64,000 bases of DNA from Corynebacterium deserti GIMN1.010 (lineage in GTDB: Bacteria; Actinomycetota; Actinomycetes; Mycobacteriales; Mycobacteriaceae): positions 806,001 to 870,000 of the forward strand of contig NZ_CP009220.1 of assembly GCF_001277995.1 (NCBI RefSeq), read 5' to 3'. Below, piece after piece: positions 18,330 through 30,680 of this stretch (positions are counted from its first letter, which is position 1; each line of letters opens with the position of its first letter). The notes beneath the pieces are model-generated. The model ran no database searches. It saw only the letters and a program-made list of their open reading frames with translations, and was not told where the DNA came from. Made by a program: the position numbers and the translations under genes.

Positions 18330-18497
18330 TTAGGAAGAGGAGTAATCAGTCAGGCTGGACAGGCCTATCTCTGCCAAGGTGGAATCCACAAAAGGAGAAA
18401 GGGCTACGACAGCGATGATCGTCTCGATGAGAAATGGGAAGCTCAAGATGTTGTTAGCAAAAACATTGAGTGTTTGCTGAAACAATACGGGATCCAT
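18330..18497 (-). CDS. 55-residue acidic peptide, PorH-like candidate
   Basis: ATG (complement of 18495-18497) with a weak purine-rich RBS, GAAAG eight bases upstream; a GTG nine bases earlier is an alternative. The product begins MDPVLFQQTLNVFANN and ends SSLTDYSSS. It has five acidic and no basic residues, a hydrophobic centre, and no signal peptide. From memory PorH of C. glutamicum starts MDLSLLKETLGNYE and ends NLDNFSS, is 57 residues, and is O-mycoloylated on a Ser near its C-terminus; start, length, charge and Ser-rich end agree. It precedes the 34-residue ORF by 38 bases in a likely two-gene operon ending at the 18137 terminator. A TGCTAAGAAT stretch upstream could be a -10. Confidence 0.6.
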   Translation of the reverse strand: MDPVLFQQTLNVFANNILSFPFLIETIIAVVALSPFVDSTLAEIGLSSLTDYSSS

Positions 18498-18760
18498 GAG
18501 ATGCACTTTCGGAGAATTGTCAGGGCTAGCTCCACTTCTGTGCGTTGCTCGCATGGGTTGAATGTGGCGCTCGAAGGAATCGTACCAATGGTGTAACAGG
18601 TTTGGAGCCCTTCTTAATGTATTCTTAGCAATATTTTGGGTTGAAAATGTTCTAGGGAAAAAGTTCAATAATTGGTAAATCCAGATTGTTGGTGTACATT
18701 CATTAAACGAAGCGTTAAGCAATCGCTTGACATCTTCAATGTGAACGTTTTTCACAGCGT

Positions 18761-18834
18761 CGCGGGGTGGAGCAGCTCGGTAGCTCGCTGGGCTCATAAC
18801 CCAGAGGTCGTAGGTTCGAATCCTGCCCCCGCTA
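18761..18834 (+). tRNA. Initiator tRNA-fMet (CAT), copy 2
   Basis: Identical over its whole length to copy 1 at 10691-10764, including flanking GCGT before and CTAAGTTCAA-like bases after. A TTGACA at 18727-18732 could be its -35 element. The upstream 160 bases are AT-rich compared with neighbouring genes. Confidence 0.97.
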
Positions 18835-18842
18835 CTAAGTTC

Positions 18843-18878
18843 AAGATCCCCCCTCAACTTTTGTTGAGGGGGGATCTT
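18843..18878 (+). terminator. Terminator downstream of tRNA-fMet copy 2
   Basis: A perfect 16-bp stem (arms AAGATCCCCCCTCAAC and GTTGAGGGGGGATCTT) with a TTTT loop. It occupies the same place as the copy 1 terminator but differs in sequence with both arms changed together. Confidence 0.8.
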
Positions 18879-19481
18879 GCGTTGGCGCATGGGGTGGGAG
18901 TGGGCGTCGAAAAGCAAAAGTTTTTGGGGGCCTCTCGGGTGCTGGAATTTCAATAGCCCAGCCATGTTAGGCGTGATGAATCGACGTGGTGGGTGTGCTG
19001 AAGCTGCTTGACCACGCCTGTTTCCCCGGCCAGCCAAAAGTGGAGGGAATTATTGGGAGCGTCATTCGCTAACTAGCGCAGCACGTCGGATGTGTAGGTG
19101 CCGATGTCGTCGATGGTGAGCTAATCACTAATGCTGCATTCCCGAGCCCGCCGAGAGGTAGGTCCGGATGGAGTATGAAGGTAGAAATCAACATCTAGCA
19201 CAATCTTGCGGTCACACACGTGAAGAGCTCTTGGCGCCATTAGGACTGTGTTTGAAGGAAGGCGTCGATATCGTCAAGCACCTTATTGCCTCCGATTGGT
19301 CCAACGCCGGAAACCCAATAGCTCGTGTCTACAAGAGTGAGAGACGGGAATTGATCGCGGTTTTGGCGGATTACTTCAGGTATTTCAGCTTCGTCGTTGG
19401 TTCATAATGTTAAGGTCTGACTGATGTAAATAGGGTTCGTTGAAGGCTGTGAGTAAGAGGGCTGACGGGGGCGTCGAAAAG
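18879..19481. other. Non-coding stretch with decayed gene fragments
   Basis: No intact gene that I can support. It has a minus-strand fragment at 19240-19401 and a shorter minus-strand tail ending LTIDDIGTYTSDVLR then TAG near 19080. An exact 18-base direct repeat occurs at 18902-18919 and 19469-19486. A 79-codon plus-strand frame at 19168 lacks a convincing RBS and overlaps the fragment antisense. Confidence 0.5.
19240..19401 (-). pseudogene. Start-less open frame, probable gene remnant
   Basis: A 53-codon minus-strand frame bounded by stops, with no start codon. It reads TNDEAEIPEVIRQNRDQFPS, then a coherent hydrophobic segment LTLVDTSYWVSGVGP and KVLDDIDAFLQTQ. Composition suggests a real protein in the past. 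VDTSYW resembles the first strand of PIN-domain nucleases, but the next part does not fit well, so I leave the family open. Confidence 0.4.
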
Positions 19482-19516
19482 CAAAAAACCGGCACAACCG
19501 CAATGGTTGAGCCGGT
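19482..19516 (-). terminator. Terminator of the VKOR-family gene
   Basis: Stem of ACCGGC/GCCGGT with inner CAACC/GGTTG (19488-19516) is followed on the minus strand by a run of six T. It lies 18 bases after the stop at 19534. Confidence 0.85.
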
Positions 19517-19533
19517 GTACGGACGATGAGTGC

Positions 19534-20124
19534 CTAGAACATGAAGCGGAATGACCACACTGCTGCAGCTGCAATGAGCAGCAACCATACGATCGCGATA
19601 GCCCACTTGTACTTGTAAAGTGCGTTGACGAACCCACTGTCGGAGCCACTGAATGTCTTAACATTCCAGGCGGTGACCATGACAAACATGATAATGCTGA
19701 CGGCCCAGACACCCATACAGTAAGGGCAGAGGGAGCGGATGATGGACATGGACTGGTATGCAAGCCAGTGGCAGAACATCATGGCGAAAGTCAGGCCAAT
19801 CTGTGCGCAGAACCAGAACCAACCTCGGAAGCGCCCGCCGGCTAGGATTCCGGCGCCGATGATGGCGACGGCCGCGAATCCTGCAATGCCAATTAGTGGG
19901 TTGGGGATGCCGAAGGCGTTGGACTGGCCAGAACGCATCACATTGCCGCAGGCGAGCACTTCGTTGATGTCGCAGCTGGTGATGTGATCAGGATTCTCCA
20001 GGATCAACAGCTTTTCGGCCATGATGATGACTGACAAAATGAGGCCAATGACACCGCCGATAATGAGCACCCATCCAAGCCACGCTGGTGCTTTAGGTGG
20101 TGCGATCTGGGTTTCGGATGACAC
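19534..20124 (-). CDS. Vitamin K epoxide reductase (VKOR) family membrane protein
   Basis: 196 residues with about five membrane helices (about 16-36, 76-96, 104-122, 134-154, 172-192). VKOR homologues reoxidise DsbA-like oxidases with a quinone and so drive disulfide formation outside the membrane. The four redox cysteines are present: Cys51 and Cys59 in the loop SCDINEVLAC, and the CxxC pair Cys133-Cys136 in LCPYCMG. Length is typical of bacterial VKOR lacking a fused thioredoxin domain. The gene is monocistronic, with its own terminator, and divergent from the siderophore lipoprotein gene. Confidence 0.9.
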   Translation of the reverse strand: MSSETQIAPPKAPAWLGWVLIIGGVIGLILSVIIMAEKLLILENPDHITSCDINEVLACGNVMRSGQSNAFGIPNPLIGIAGFAAVAIIGAGILAGGRFRGWFWFCAQIGLTFAMMFCHWLAYQSMSIIRSLCPYCMGVWAVSIIMFVMVTAWNVKTFSGSDSGFVNALYKYKWAIAIVWLLLIAAAAVWSFRFMF

Positions 20125-20526
20125 GAAGAGACCTCCGGTGAAAATGTACGGTTAGTGACGTCTTATTTTAAGTCCTTGCGAAAGGATTCTTGGTCTCTGA
20201 GTCGAAGTTCACAGGCTATGTAAAGACGTTCATGTGGAAAATACAGGAAAACTAAAAATGGAAAGCTTTCGGGCGGTTTTTGAAGGTAACCTCGTTCACA
20301 TAAGGGGAGGGGCGAGACGTGGGGCTGGATCTGACCTGGTTATTTCTGGAAAATTAATGTGTTTCAGATCGCAAAGGTTTGGCTTAGTTAACTACCTATG
20401 TTAGCTTTCTTCTTTAGGTAACCTAACCTCACTTAAGCGGTAGCAGGTTTCTGGCCCTCGCGTTAAGTATGGCTATAGGTGAGCTACTGCCAGCTGAATA
20501 ATTACTTCCAGAAATTAAAGGACTAC
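20125..20526. promoter_or_regulatory. Divergent intergenic region with DtxR-like site
   Basis: Lies between the VKOR gene and the siderophore-binding lipoprotein gene. TTAGGTAACCTAACCTCAC at 20414-20432 resembles the iron-regulator DtxR box (TWAGGTWAGSCTWACCTWA); the right arm CTAACCT fits exactly and the left arm TTAGGT is shifted by one base. Iron repression of the lipoprotein gene is therefore likely. A 48-codon frame near 20258 has no RBS and is not called. Confidence 0.5.
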
Positions 20527-21552
20527 ATGGTGAAGAACCGTTTCAAGCTCGTTTCAATCGCAACTGTTGCAGCTCTGGCACTGGTTGGCTGCTCCTCCAC
20601 GGACAGCTCCTCCGAGGGATCTACCACTGCAGAGTCTTCCGCAGCAGCGTCTGCTGAAGGTGTAATCACCATCGAAGACAACCACGGTACCCAGGAGATT
20701 TCAACTCCAATCGAAGGTGTTGCAGCAACCGACAACCGCGCATTTGAACTTCTTGACCGCTGGGGTGTTGAGCTTGACGCAGCTCCCATCCAGCTGATTC
20801 CATTCACCGTGGAAAACTATAAAAACAACACCGATATCGCGGATATGGGCACCCACAACGAGCCTGACCTTGAGGCACTGACTGCTGCGCAGCCTTCCCT
20901 CATTATCAATGGCCAGCGTTTTGCTCAGTACTACGATGACATTGCAGCTCTGAACCCAGACGCCACCCTCGTTGAACTCGACCCACGCGACGGTGAGCCA
21001 CTGGATCAGGAACTCATCCGCCAGGCTGAAACCCTCGGTGAAATTTTCGGCGAAGAAGAGGATGCAGCTCAGATCGTTGCAGACTTCAACGATGCACTTG
21101 AGCGTGCAAAGACCGCTTATGCTGCAATCTCCGACAAGTCCGTCATGGCTGTTAACGTATCCGGCGGCAACATTGGCTACATTGCGCCATCTGTTGGCCG
21201 TACCTTCGGTCCAATCTTCGATCTGGTTGGTCTCACCCCAGCACTCGAAGTAGAAAACGCATCCTCCGACCACGAGGGCGACGACATCAACGTCGAAGCG
21301 ATCGCAGACTCCAACCCAGACATTATCCTGGTCCTTGACCGCGATGGAGGTACTAGCACCCGCAACGAAGCTGACTACGTCCCAGCAGAGCAAATCATCT
21401 CCGACAATGAGACCCTGGCTAATGTCAAGGCCATCACCGACGGCAGTGTCTACTACGCTCCAGCAGATACCTACACCAACGAGAACATCATCACCTACAC
21501 CGAGATCCTTAACGGAATGGCAGATCTGTTCGAGCAGGCTGCTCAGCAGTAA
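20527..21552 (+). CDS. Ferric-siderophore-binding lipoprotein of ABC importer
   Basis: 341 residues from the ATG at 20527; the longer frame from 20479 would precede the signal peptide. The lipobox ALVGC places lipidated Cys22 at the outer membrane face of the cell membrane, followed by a Ser/Thr/Glu linker. The rest is a class III (FecB/FhuD type) solute-binding fold, with blocks such as EALTAAQPSLIINGQR and SNPDIILVLDRDGG. Together with the two permeases and ATPase downstream it forms a complete ferric-siderophore importer. It is separated from the permeases by a terminator at 21633, so part of its transcript probably ends there. Confidence 0.92.
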   Translation: MVKNRFKLVSIATVAALALVGCSSTDSSSEGSTTAESSAAASAEGVITIEDNHGTQEISTPIEGVAATDNRAFELLDRWGVELDAAPIQLIPFTVENYKNNTDIADMGTHNEPDLEALTAAQPSLIINGQRFAQYYDDIAALNPDATLVELDPRDGEPLDQELIRQAETLGEIFGEEEDAAQIVADFNDALERAKTAYAAISDKSVMAVNVSGGNIGYIAPSVGRTFGPIFDLVGLTPALEVENASSDHEGDDINVEAIADSNPDIILVLDRDGGTSTRNEADYVPAEQIISDNETLANVKAITDGSVYYAPADTYTNENIITYTEILNGMADLFEQAAQQ

Positions 21553-21632
21553 GTTCCGAATAGGTATCCAAGTAGCACCCCTAAAGAATTACCCACGAAT
21601 CGAAGAAATTTCTTAGGTAAGCCTTGAGTATG

Positions 21633-21665
21633 AAAAGCTGTCTTGTAAGAGCAAGACAGCTTTTT
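21633..21665 (+). terminator. Terminator after siderophore lipoprotein gene
   Basis: A perfect 13-bp stem AAAAGCTGTCTTG / CAAGACAGCTTTT with a six-base loop and a five-T tail. It separates the binding-protein gene from the permease genes. Confidence 0.85.
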
Positions 21666-21671
21666 GTCTGT

Positions 21672-21715
21672 TCTGTATATATAGGGCACGTTTTCGCGAG
21701 TCCTATATATACAGA
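21672..21715. repeat. 14-bp perfect inverted repeat upstream of permease operon
   Basis: Arms TCTGTATATATAGG (21672-21685) and CCTATATATACAGA (21702-21715) flank a 16-base spacer. There is no T tail, so it is unlike the terminator just before it. It lies 136 bases upstream of the permease start and could be an operator, an mRNA processing structure or an insertion scar. Confidence 0.7.
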
Positions 21716-21812
21716 GAGTCGACAGCAAGGGCCACGGCGGTGGTGCTGAAGCAGTGCAGCCGCGCCAAACGAAATTTGCTTTTTATATTTTGCGAGAAAC
21801 CAGGTTAAACGA

Positions 21813-21851
21813 ATGTCATACACACCATTTCGAGTTGAGGTGGGGGAGTAG
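21813..21851 (+). CDS. 12-codon leader ORF overlapping permease start
   Basis: ATG at 21813 opens MSYTPFRVEVGE and stops with TAG at 21849-21851. The final G is the first base of the permease GTG (TAGTG). AGG lies eight bases upstream of the ATG. The ribosome binding site of the permease (GGGGGAG) is inside the last codons, so its translation could couple to or gate permease synthesis. Whether it is translated is unknown. Confidence 0.3.
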   Translation: MSYTPFRVEVGE

Positions 21852-22843
21852 TGTCTTCATCGCTGACCACCGAACCTCGGATTAAACGCACAAGAGCGAA
21901 GCTCTTTGATTGGAAACTCCTTGTAGGTTTCCTGCTTGTTGCAGCGCTTGTTGTGGCATCGTTGCTCACCGGACAATATGACATCTTCGGCGGAGAAGAC
22001 GGACGACTCATGTTCGAAGCCGTCCGAATCCCCCGAACTGTGTCCCTGATTTTGTCGGGCGCTGCGATGGCGATGTGTGGTTTGGTCATGCAGCTGCTCA
22101 CGCAGAACAAGTTCGTGGAACCCAGTACCACCGGCACGACAGAGTGGGCGGGCCTCGGTCTGCTTTTTGTGCTCTACTTCGTTCCGGCGGCAACCGTCAT
22201 GGATCGCATGATCGGTGCAGTGGTATTTTCTTTCATTGGAACAATGGTGTTCTTCCTGTTTCTTCGTCGAGTCACCCTTCGATCCTCTCTGATCGTCCCC
22301 ATCATCGGTATCATGCTCGGCGCTGTGGTCTCGTCGGTCTCTAGCTTTTTTGCATTGCAATTCAACATGTTGCAGCAACTGGGTGTCTGGTTCGCTGGTT
22401 CATTCAACACTGTGTTCCGCGGACAATATGAAGTCCTTTGGATTGTCGTTTTCGTTGTCATTGCTGTGTTCTTCTTCGCCGATCGACTTACTGTTGCGGG
22501 CCTTGGCGAAGAGATCGCAACCAACGTTGGCCTCAATTACAACCGCATGGTGCTCATCGGCACCGGTTTGATCGCGATCGCCACAGGGGTGGTCACCGTG
22601 GTTGTCGGCAGCTTGCCGTTTTTAGGTCTGATCGTTCCCAACCTTGTGTCCATGTTCCGTGGCGACGATCTGCGTTCCAACCTCCCATGGGTGTGCCTTA
22701 CCGGCATCGCAATCGTCACCGTCTGTGACCTCATTAGCCGAACCATCATTGCACCATTTGAAATCCCAGTCTCCGTGATCTTGGGAATTCTGGGCGCAAT
22801 CGTCTTTGTTGTCATGATTGTGAGGCAACGTGGCCGTGGATAA
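21851..22843 (+). CDS. Ferric-siderophore ABC transporter permease 1 (FecCD family)
   Basis: 330 residues, GTG start with GGGGGAG a few bases upstream. About nine to ten membrane helices. The FecCD family block RTVSLILSGAAMAMCGLVMQ is clear near the N-terminus, and the cytosolic coupling segment with GLNYNRM follows later. It pairs with the next permease to form the membrane channel. The 3' end overlaps the second permease gene by 14 bases. Confidence 0.92.
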   Translation: MSSSLTTEPRIKRTRAKLFDWKLLVGFLLVAALVVASLLTGQYDIFGGEDGRLMFEAVRIPRTVSLILSGAAMAMCGLVMQLLTQNKFVEPSTTGTTEWAGLGLLFVLYFVPAATVMDRMIGAVVFSFIGTMVFFLFLRRVTLRSSLIVPIIGIMLGAVVSSVSSFFALQFNMLQQLGVWFAGSFNTVFRGQYEVLWIVVFVVIAVFFFADRLTVAGLGEEIATNVGLNYNRMVLIGTGLIAIATGVVTVVVGSLPFLGLIVPNLVSMFRGDDLRSNLPWVCLTGIAIVTVCDLISRTIIAPFEIPVSVILGILGAIVFVVMIVRQRGRG

Positions 22844-23951
22844 AGACATCGAAGACCAGTCATCCGACTTGGAGCGATGGGAAACTATGCAAGAATCAAT
22901 CACCGTTGAGGGCCACACAGACATAAGCTTGTCGACGGCACCGCAAAAGCGGCGCACCTCCGGCGCCTTCCAAACTGCAAAAGGAAAACGCAACTATTGG
23001 ATCATCATGGCGGTCCTAGTTGTTACCGCCTTGGCGTTTACCTGGGGTCTCATCTGGTATAAGAACCCCATGCCAGTGGGCCACCCCTCCTTCATGCTCA
23101 TCGCTGAACGACGCATGGAGTCCGTCTTTGTCATGCTCATCGTTGCGGTGTGCCAAGGCTTCGCAACAGTCGCTTTCCAAACCGTCACCAATAACCGCAT
23201 CATCACGCCGTCGATCATGGGCTTTGAGTCCCTTTACACCCTGATTCACACGGCAACAATCTTCCTTTTCGGCGCATCCGCATTGTTGGCGACCCGCAAC
23301 CTTGAGATGTTCGTCGGTCAACTGGTAGTCATGATTTTGCTGACGCTGATCCTCTACACCTGGCTGCTGTCCGGCAAACGCGGTGATATGCATGCGATGC
23401 TTCTGGTCGGCATCATCATCGGTGGAGGACTGGGGTCGATCTCCACCTTCATGCAGCGCATCCTGACTCCATCCGAGTTCGACATTTTGACCGCCCGACT
23501 CTTTGGTTCCGTGAACAATGCGGAAACCGAATACTTCCCAATTGCAGTTCCCCTCGTCGTGATCGCTGCAGTGCTATTGTTCTTAAACTCCCGGCGACTT
23601 AACGTATTGGGTCTTGGCAAAGATGCAGCAAGCAACCTGGGACTCAATCACCGCGCATCATCGATCTACACGCTAATCCTGGTCTCCATCTTGATGGCGG
23701 TTTCCACAGCGCTCGTTGGTCCGATGACGTTCCTGGGATTCCTCGTTGCAACGCTTGCTTATCAGTTTGCTGACACCTTTGACCATCGATACATTTTCCC
23801 CATGTCCGCACTCATTGGATATGTTGTGCTCACCGGCGCCTACTTTGTGATGAACCACGTGTTCCGTGCGCAAGGCGTAGTGTCCATCATCATTGAGATG
23901 GTTGGCGGAACTCTCTTCCTCATTGTCATCCTCAGAAAGGGCAGACTGTGA
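22830..23951 (+). CDS. Ferric-siderophore ABC transporter permease 2 (FecCD family)
   Basis: 373 residues from a GTG at 22830 that overlaps the first permease by 14 bases. The first 50 residues form an unusually long hydrophilic, cytosolic extension (DKDIEDQSSDLERWE). Membrane helices follow from about residue 54, with RIITPSIMGFESLYTL and NLGLNHRASSIYT as family blocks. A later ATG at 22887 is possible if the extension is not translated. The TGA stop overlaps the GTG of the ATPase gene (GTGA), showing tight coupling. Confidence 0.9.
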   Translation: MAVDKDIEDQSSDLERWETMQESITVEGHTDISLSTAPQKRRTSGAFQTAKGKRNYWIIMAVLVVTALAFTWGLIWYKNPMPVGHPSFMLIAERRMESVFVMLIVAVCQGFATVAFQTVTNNRIITPSIMGFESLYTLIHTATIFLFGASALLATRNLEMFVGQLVVMILLTLILYTWLLSGKRGDMHAMLLVGIIIGGGLGSISTFMQRILTPSEFDILTARLFGSVNNAETEYFPIAVPLVVIAAVLLFLNSRRLNVLGLGKDAASNLGLNHRASSIYTLILVSILMAVSTALVGPMTFLGFLVATLAYQFADTFDHRYIFPMSALIGYVVLTGAYFVMNHVFRAQGVVSIIIEMVGGTLFLIVILRKGRL

Positions 23952-24703
23952 TTACGTTAACCAATGTCCGCAAGGAATACTCCAGCGACGTTGCGATCGG
24001 CCCCGTCAACCTTGAAATCCCAGCGGGAGGCATCACCGCCCTCGTCGGACCAAACGGTGCCGGCAAGTCAACGTTGCTGACGATGATCGGTCGCCTCCTA
24101 GGGATCGACGAAGGCAACATCACCGTCGCCTCCTACGATGTCACCTCGACCTCGTCCAAGGACCTGGCAAAAATCATCTCGATCCTGCGCCAGGAAAACC
24201 ACTTCGTCACCAAGCTGACGGTGCGTCAACTCGTCGGCTTTGGTCGCTTCCCCTACAGCAAGGGACGTCTGACCGAAGAAGATGAGATCATCATCTCGCG
24301 CTATATCGACTTCCTTAACCTCACTGAGCTTGAAGATCGCTACCTTGATCAGCTCTCCGGAGGCCAGCGTCAACGCGCATACGTTGCAATGGTTCTGTGT
24401 CAGGAAACCGACTACGTGCTTCTCGACGAACCCCTCAACAACCTCGACATCGCACACTCCGTGGAAATGATGAAGCACCTGGTGAATGCGGCCACCGAAT
24501 TTGGCCGCACCATCATCGTTGTTCTTCACGACATCAATTTCGCCGCTCGCTACGCCGACTACATCGTTGCCGTAAAACACGGAAAGATTGAGAAAGAGGG
24601 AACACCCGCGGAAATCATGAAGGACGACGTCTTGACCGAGATCTTTAATACCGAGATCCAAGTCCTCGACGGACCTCATGGAAAGATCGCTTGTTATCAC
24701 TAG
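23948..24703 (+). CDS. Ferric-siderophore ABC transporter ATPase (FecE type)
   Basis: 251 residues, GTG start overlapping the permease stop by four bases. All ATPase motifs are intact: Walker A GPNGAGKST (34-42), signature LSGGQ (136-140), Walker B YVLLDEPLNNLD (156-167) and the switch His in VVLHDINFAARYAD. It powers import through the two preceding permeases. A terminator begins seven bases after the stop codon, closing the operon. Confidence 0.95.
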   Translation: MITLTNVRKEYSSDVAIGPVNLEIPAGGITALVGPNGAGKSTLLTMIGRLLGIDEGNITVASYDVTSTSSKDLAKIISILRQENHFVTKLTVRQLVGFGRFPYSKGRLTEEDEIIISRYIDFLNLTELEDRYLDQLSGGQRQRAYVAMVLCQETDYVLLDEPLNNLDIAHSVEMMKHLVNAATEFGRTIIVVLHDINFAARYADYIVAVKHGKIEKEGTPAEIMKDDVLTEIFNTEIQVLDGPHGKIACYH

Positions 24704-24709
24704 GAATAC

Positions 24710-24739
24710 AAAGGACCGGCACGAGGTGTCGGTCCTTTT
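24710..24739 (+). terminator. Terminator of siderophore transporter operon
   Basis: 13-bp stem with one wobble (24710-24722 with 24726-24738) and a four-T tail. It insulates the operon from the rRNA promoter region. Confidence 0.85.
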
Positions 24740-25369
24740 GCACCTGAGGTTATGAGAGTAGAGGACGGTTAAATTGGTGGTCGGAACCAACCAAAAGGTT
24801 GTTGCAAAGAGCTTTAACTATCACTACCAGCAGATTTGTAGAAAAAGTGGAGTGGGAGTAAATTGAAACGCACACCAGCAACGTAGCCAAGAGGTTACGA
24901 ACTAGTGAAGACATACAGAACGGTTGCAAAAAGGTTTTTGACTTTTTTAATTCCGCTGTGTAGAGTCAATCAAGCTGCTACGGGGTCAAGAACATTGAAA
25001 ATCTTGATGCTGTGGTGTGCGTATGTTGTTTGAGAACTCAATAGTGTGCCATTTATTTTATTTTTGTCACCACCATCTATGCCTCTAGGGTGTGGTTGTG
25101 GTGGGTCATGCCGGGTGGGTGAAACGCCAATATAGTTCACCTACTGTAAACAATAAATAATATTGTTGGCATGGTTTTTGTTTCCTTCCTATCTTTTCCT
25201 CGTCGGATGGGGGAGGGGAACACTCTAGAAAATTTATTTTTTAGAATAACCATTCATTGGTTTTTTCAAAGCCAGACCACATGATGAGCCGTTGTGTTTG
25301 TTGTGTGGTGTGTTTTGATTGGCTGGGTTTTGGGCTTTTCACGGCCTGAGATGAATCTTTTTTTCATTT
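24740..25369 (+). promoter_or_regulatory. rRNA promoter and leader region
   Basis: No gene. A strong promoter, TTGACT (24938-24943) and TAGAGT (24961-24966) with 17-bp spacing, precedes the rRNA genes. GTTTGAGAACTCAATAGTGTG near 25028 is the antitermination-type (boxB/boxA-like) leader element usual in actinobacterial rRNA operons. The remaining leader is AT-rich and likely forms the 16S processing stem. Confidence 0.75.
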
Positions 25370-30303
<4,934 letters not shown>

Positions 30304-30421
30304 CAATTGTGGGGTGTACGCAACGTAACAGAGCAAAAGTATTATTATTGTTCGCGTCCATTATGCAGTGTCTGACACAGCACAAACACGACCTGGTGGT
30401 TGTGGTTTGGTGTTGTTGGTT

Positions 30422-30541
30422 GTGTCGGTGGTGATAGTAGCAGGGAAACGCCCGGTCCCTTTCCGAACCCGGAAGCTAAGCCTGGTTACGCTGATGGTAC
30501 TGCACTCGGGAGGGTGTGGGAGAGTAGGTTACCGCCGACCT
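30422..30541 (+). rRNA. 5S ribosomal RNA
   Basis: Terminal stem GTCGGTGGT / ACCGCCGAC encloses about 100 bases containing the conserved CCGAACCCGGAAGCTAAGCC segment. It completes a 16S-23S-5S operon. Ends are accurate to a few bases. Confidence 0.95.
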
Positions 30542-30563
30542 AAAACTTAAAAGAAGATATGTT

Positions 30564-30606
30564 GAGAGGGAGTGTACACAAACATTGTTTGTGTACACTC
30601 CCTCTC
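30564..30606 (+). terminator. Long perfect hairpin after the rRNA operon
   Basis: A 20-bp uninterrupted stem (30564-30583 with 30587-30606) has a three-base loop. It follows the 5S gene by 23 bases, but there is no T run after it, only CTTGTA. It is probably the operon terminator or a processing site. Confidence 0.65.
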
Positions 30607-30680
30607 CTTGTACCATGCGCCCACTCAAATACAGGGGTACCAGTCGCCCCTAAGAGAATGTCATCAAATATAGTGACTGC

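Noticed and set aside
18330..19037. A 235-codon minus-strand frame containing the PorH-like ORF
   Set aside because: It runs antisense through the tRNA and its terminator, with the well-known artefact peptide of tRNA antisense frames. Only the last 55 codons have plausible coding features.
19168..19407. 79-codon plus-strand frame in the debris region
   Set aside because: No convincing RBS and it is antisense to a more protein-like fragment; composition does not look coding.
20258..20404. 48-codon frame upstream of the siderophore lipoprotein gene
   Set aside because: No RBS, ends next to the DtxR-like site, and composition is basic and irregular; most likely untranslated leader or promoter DNA.
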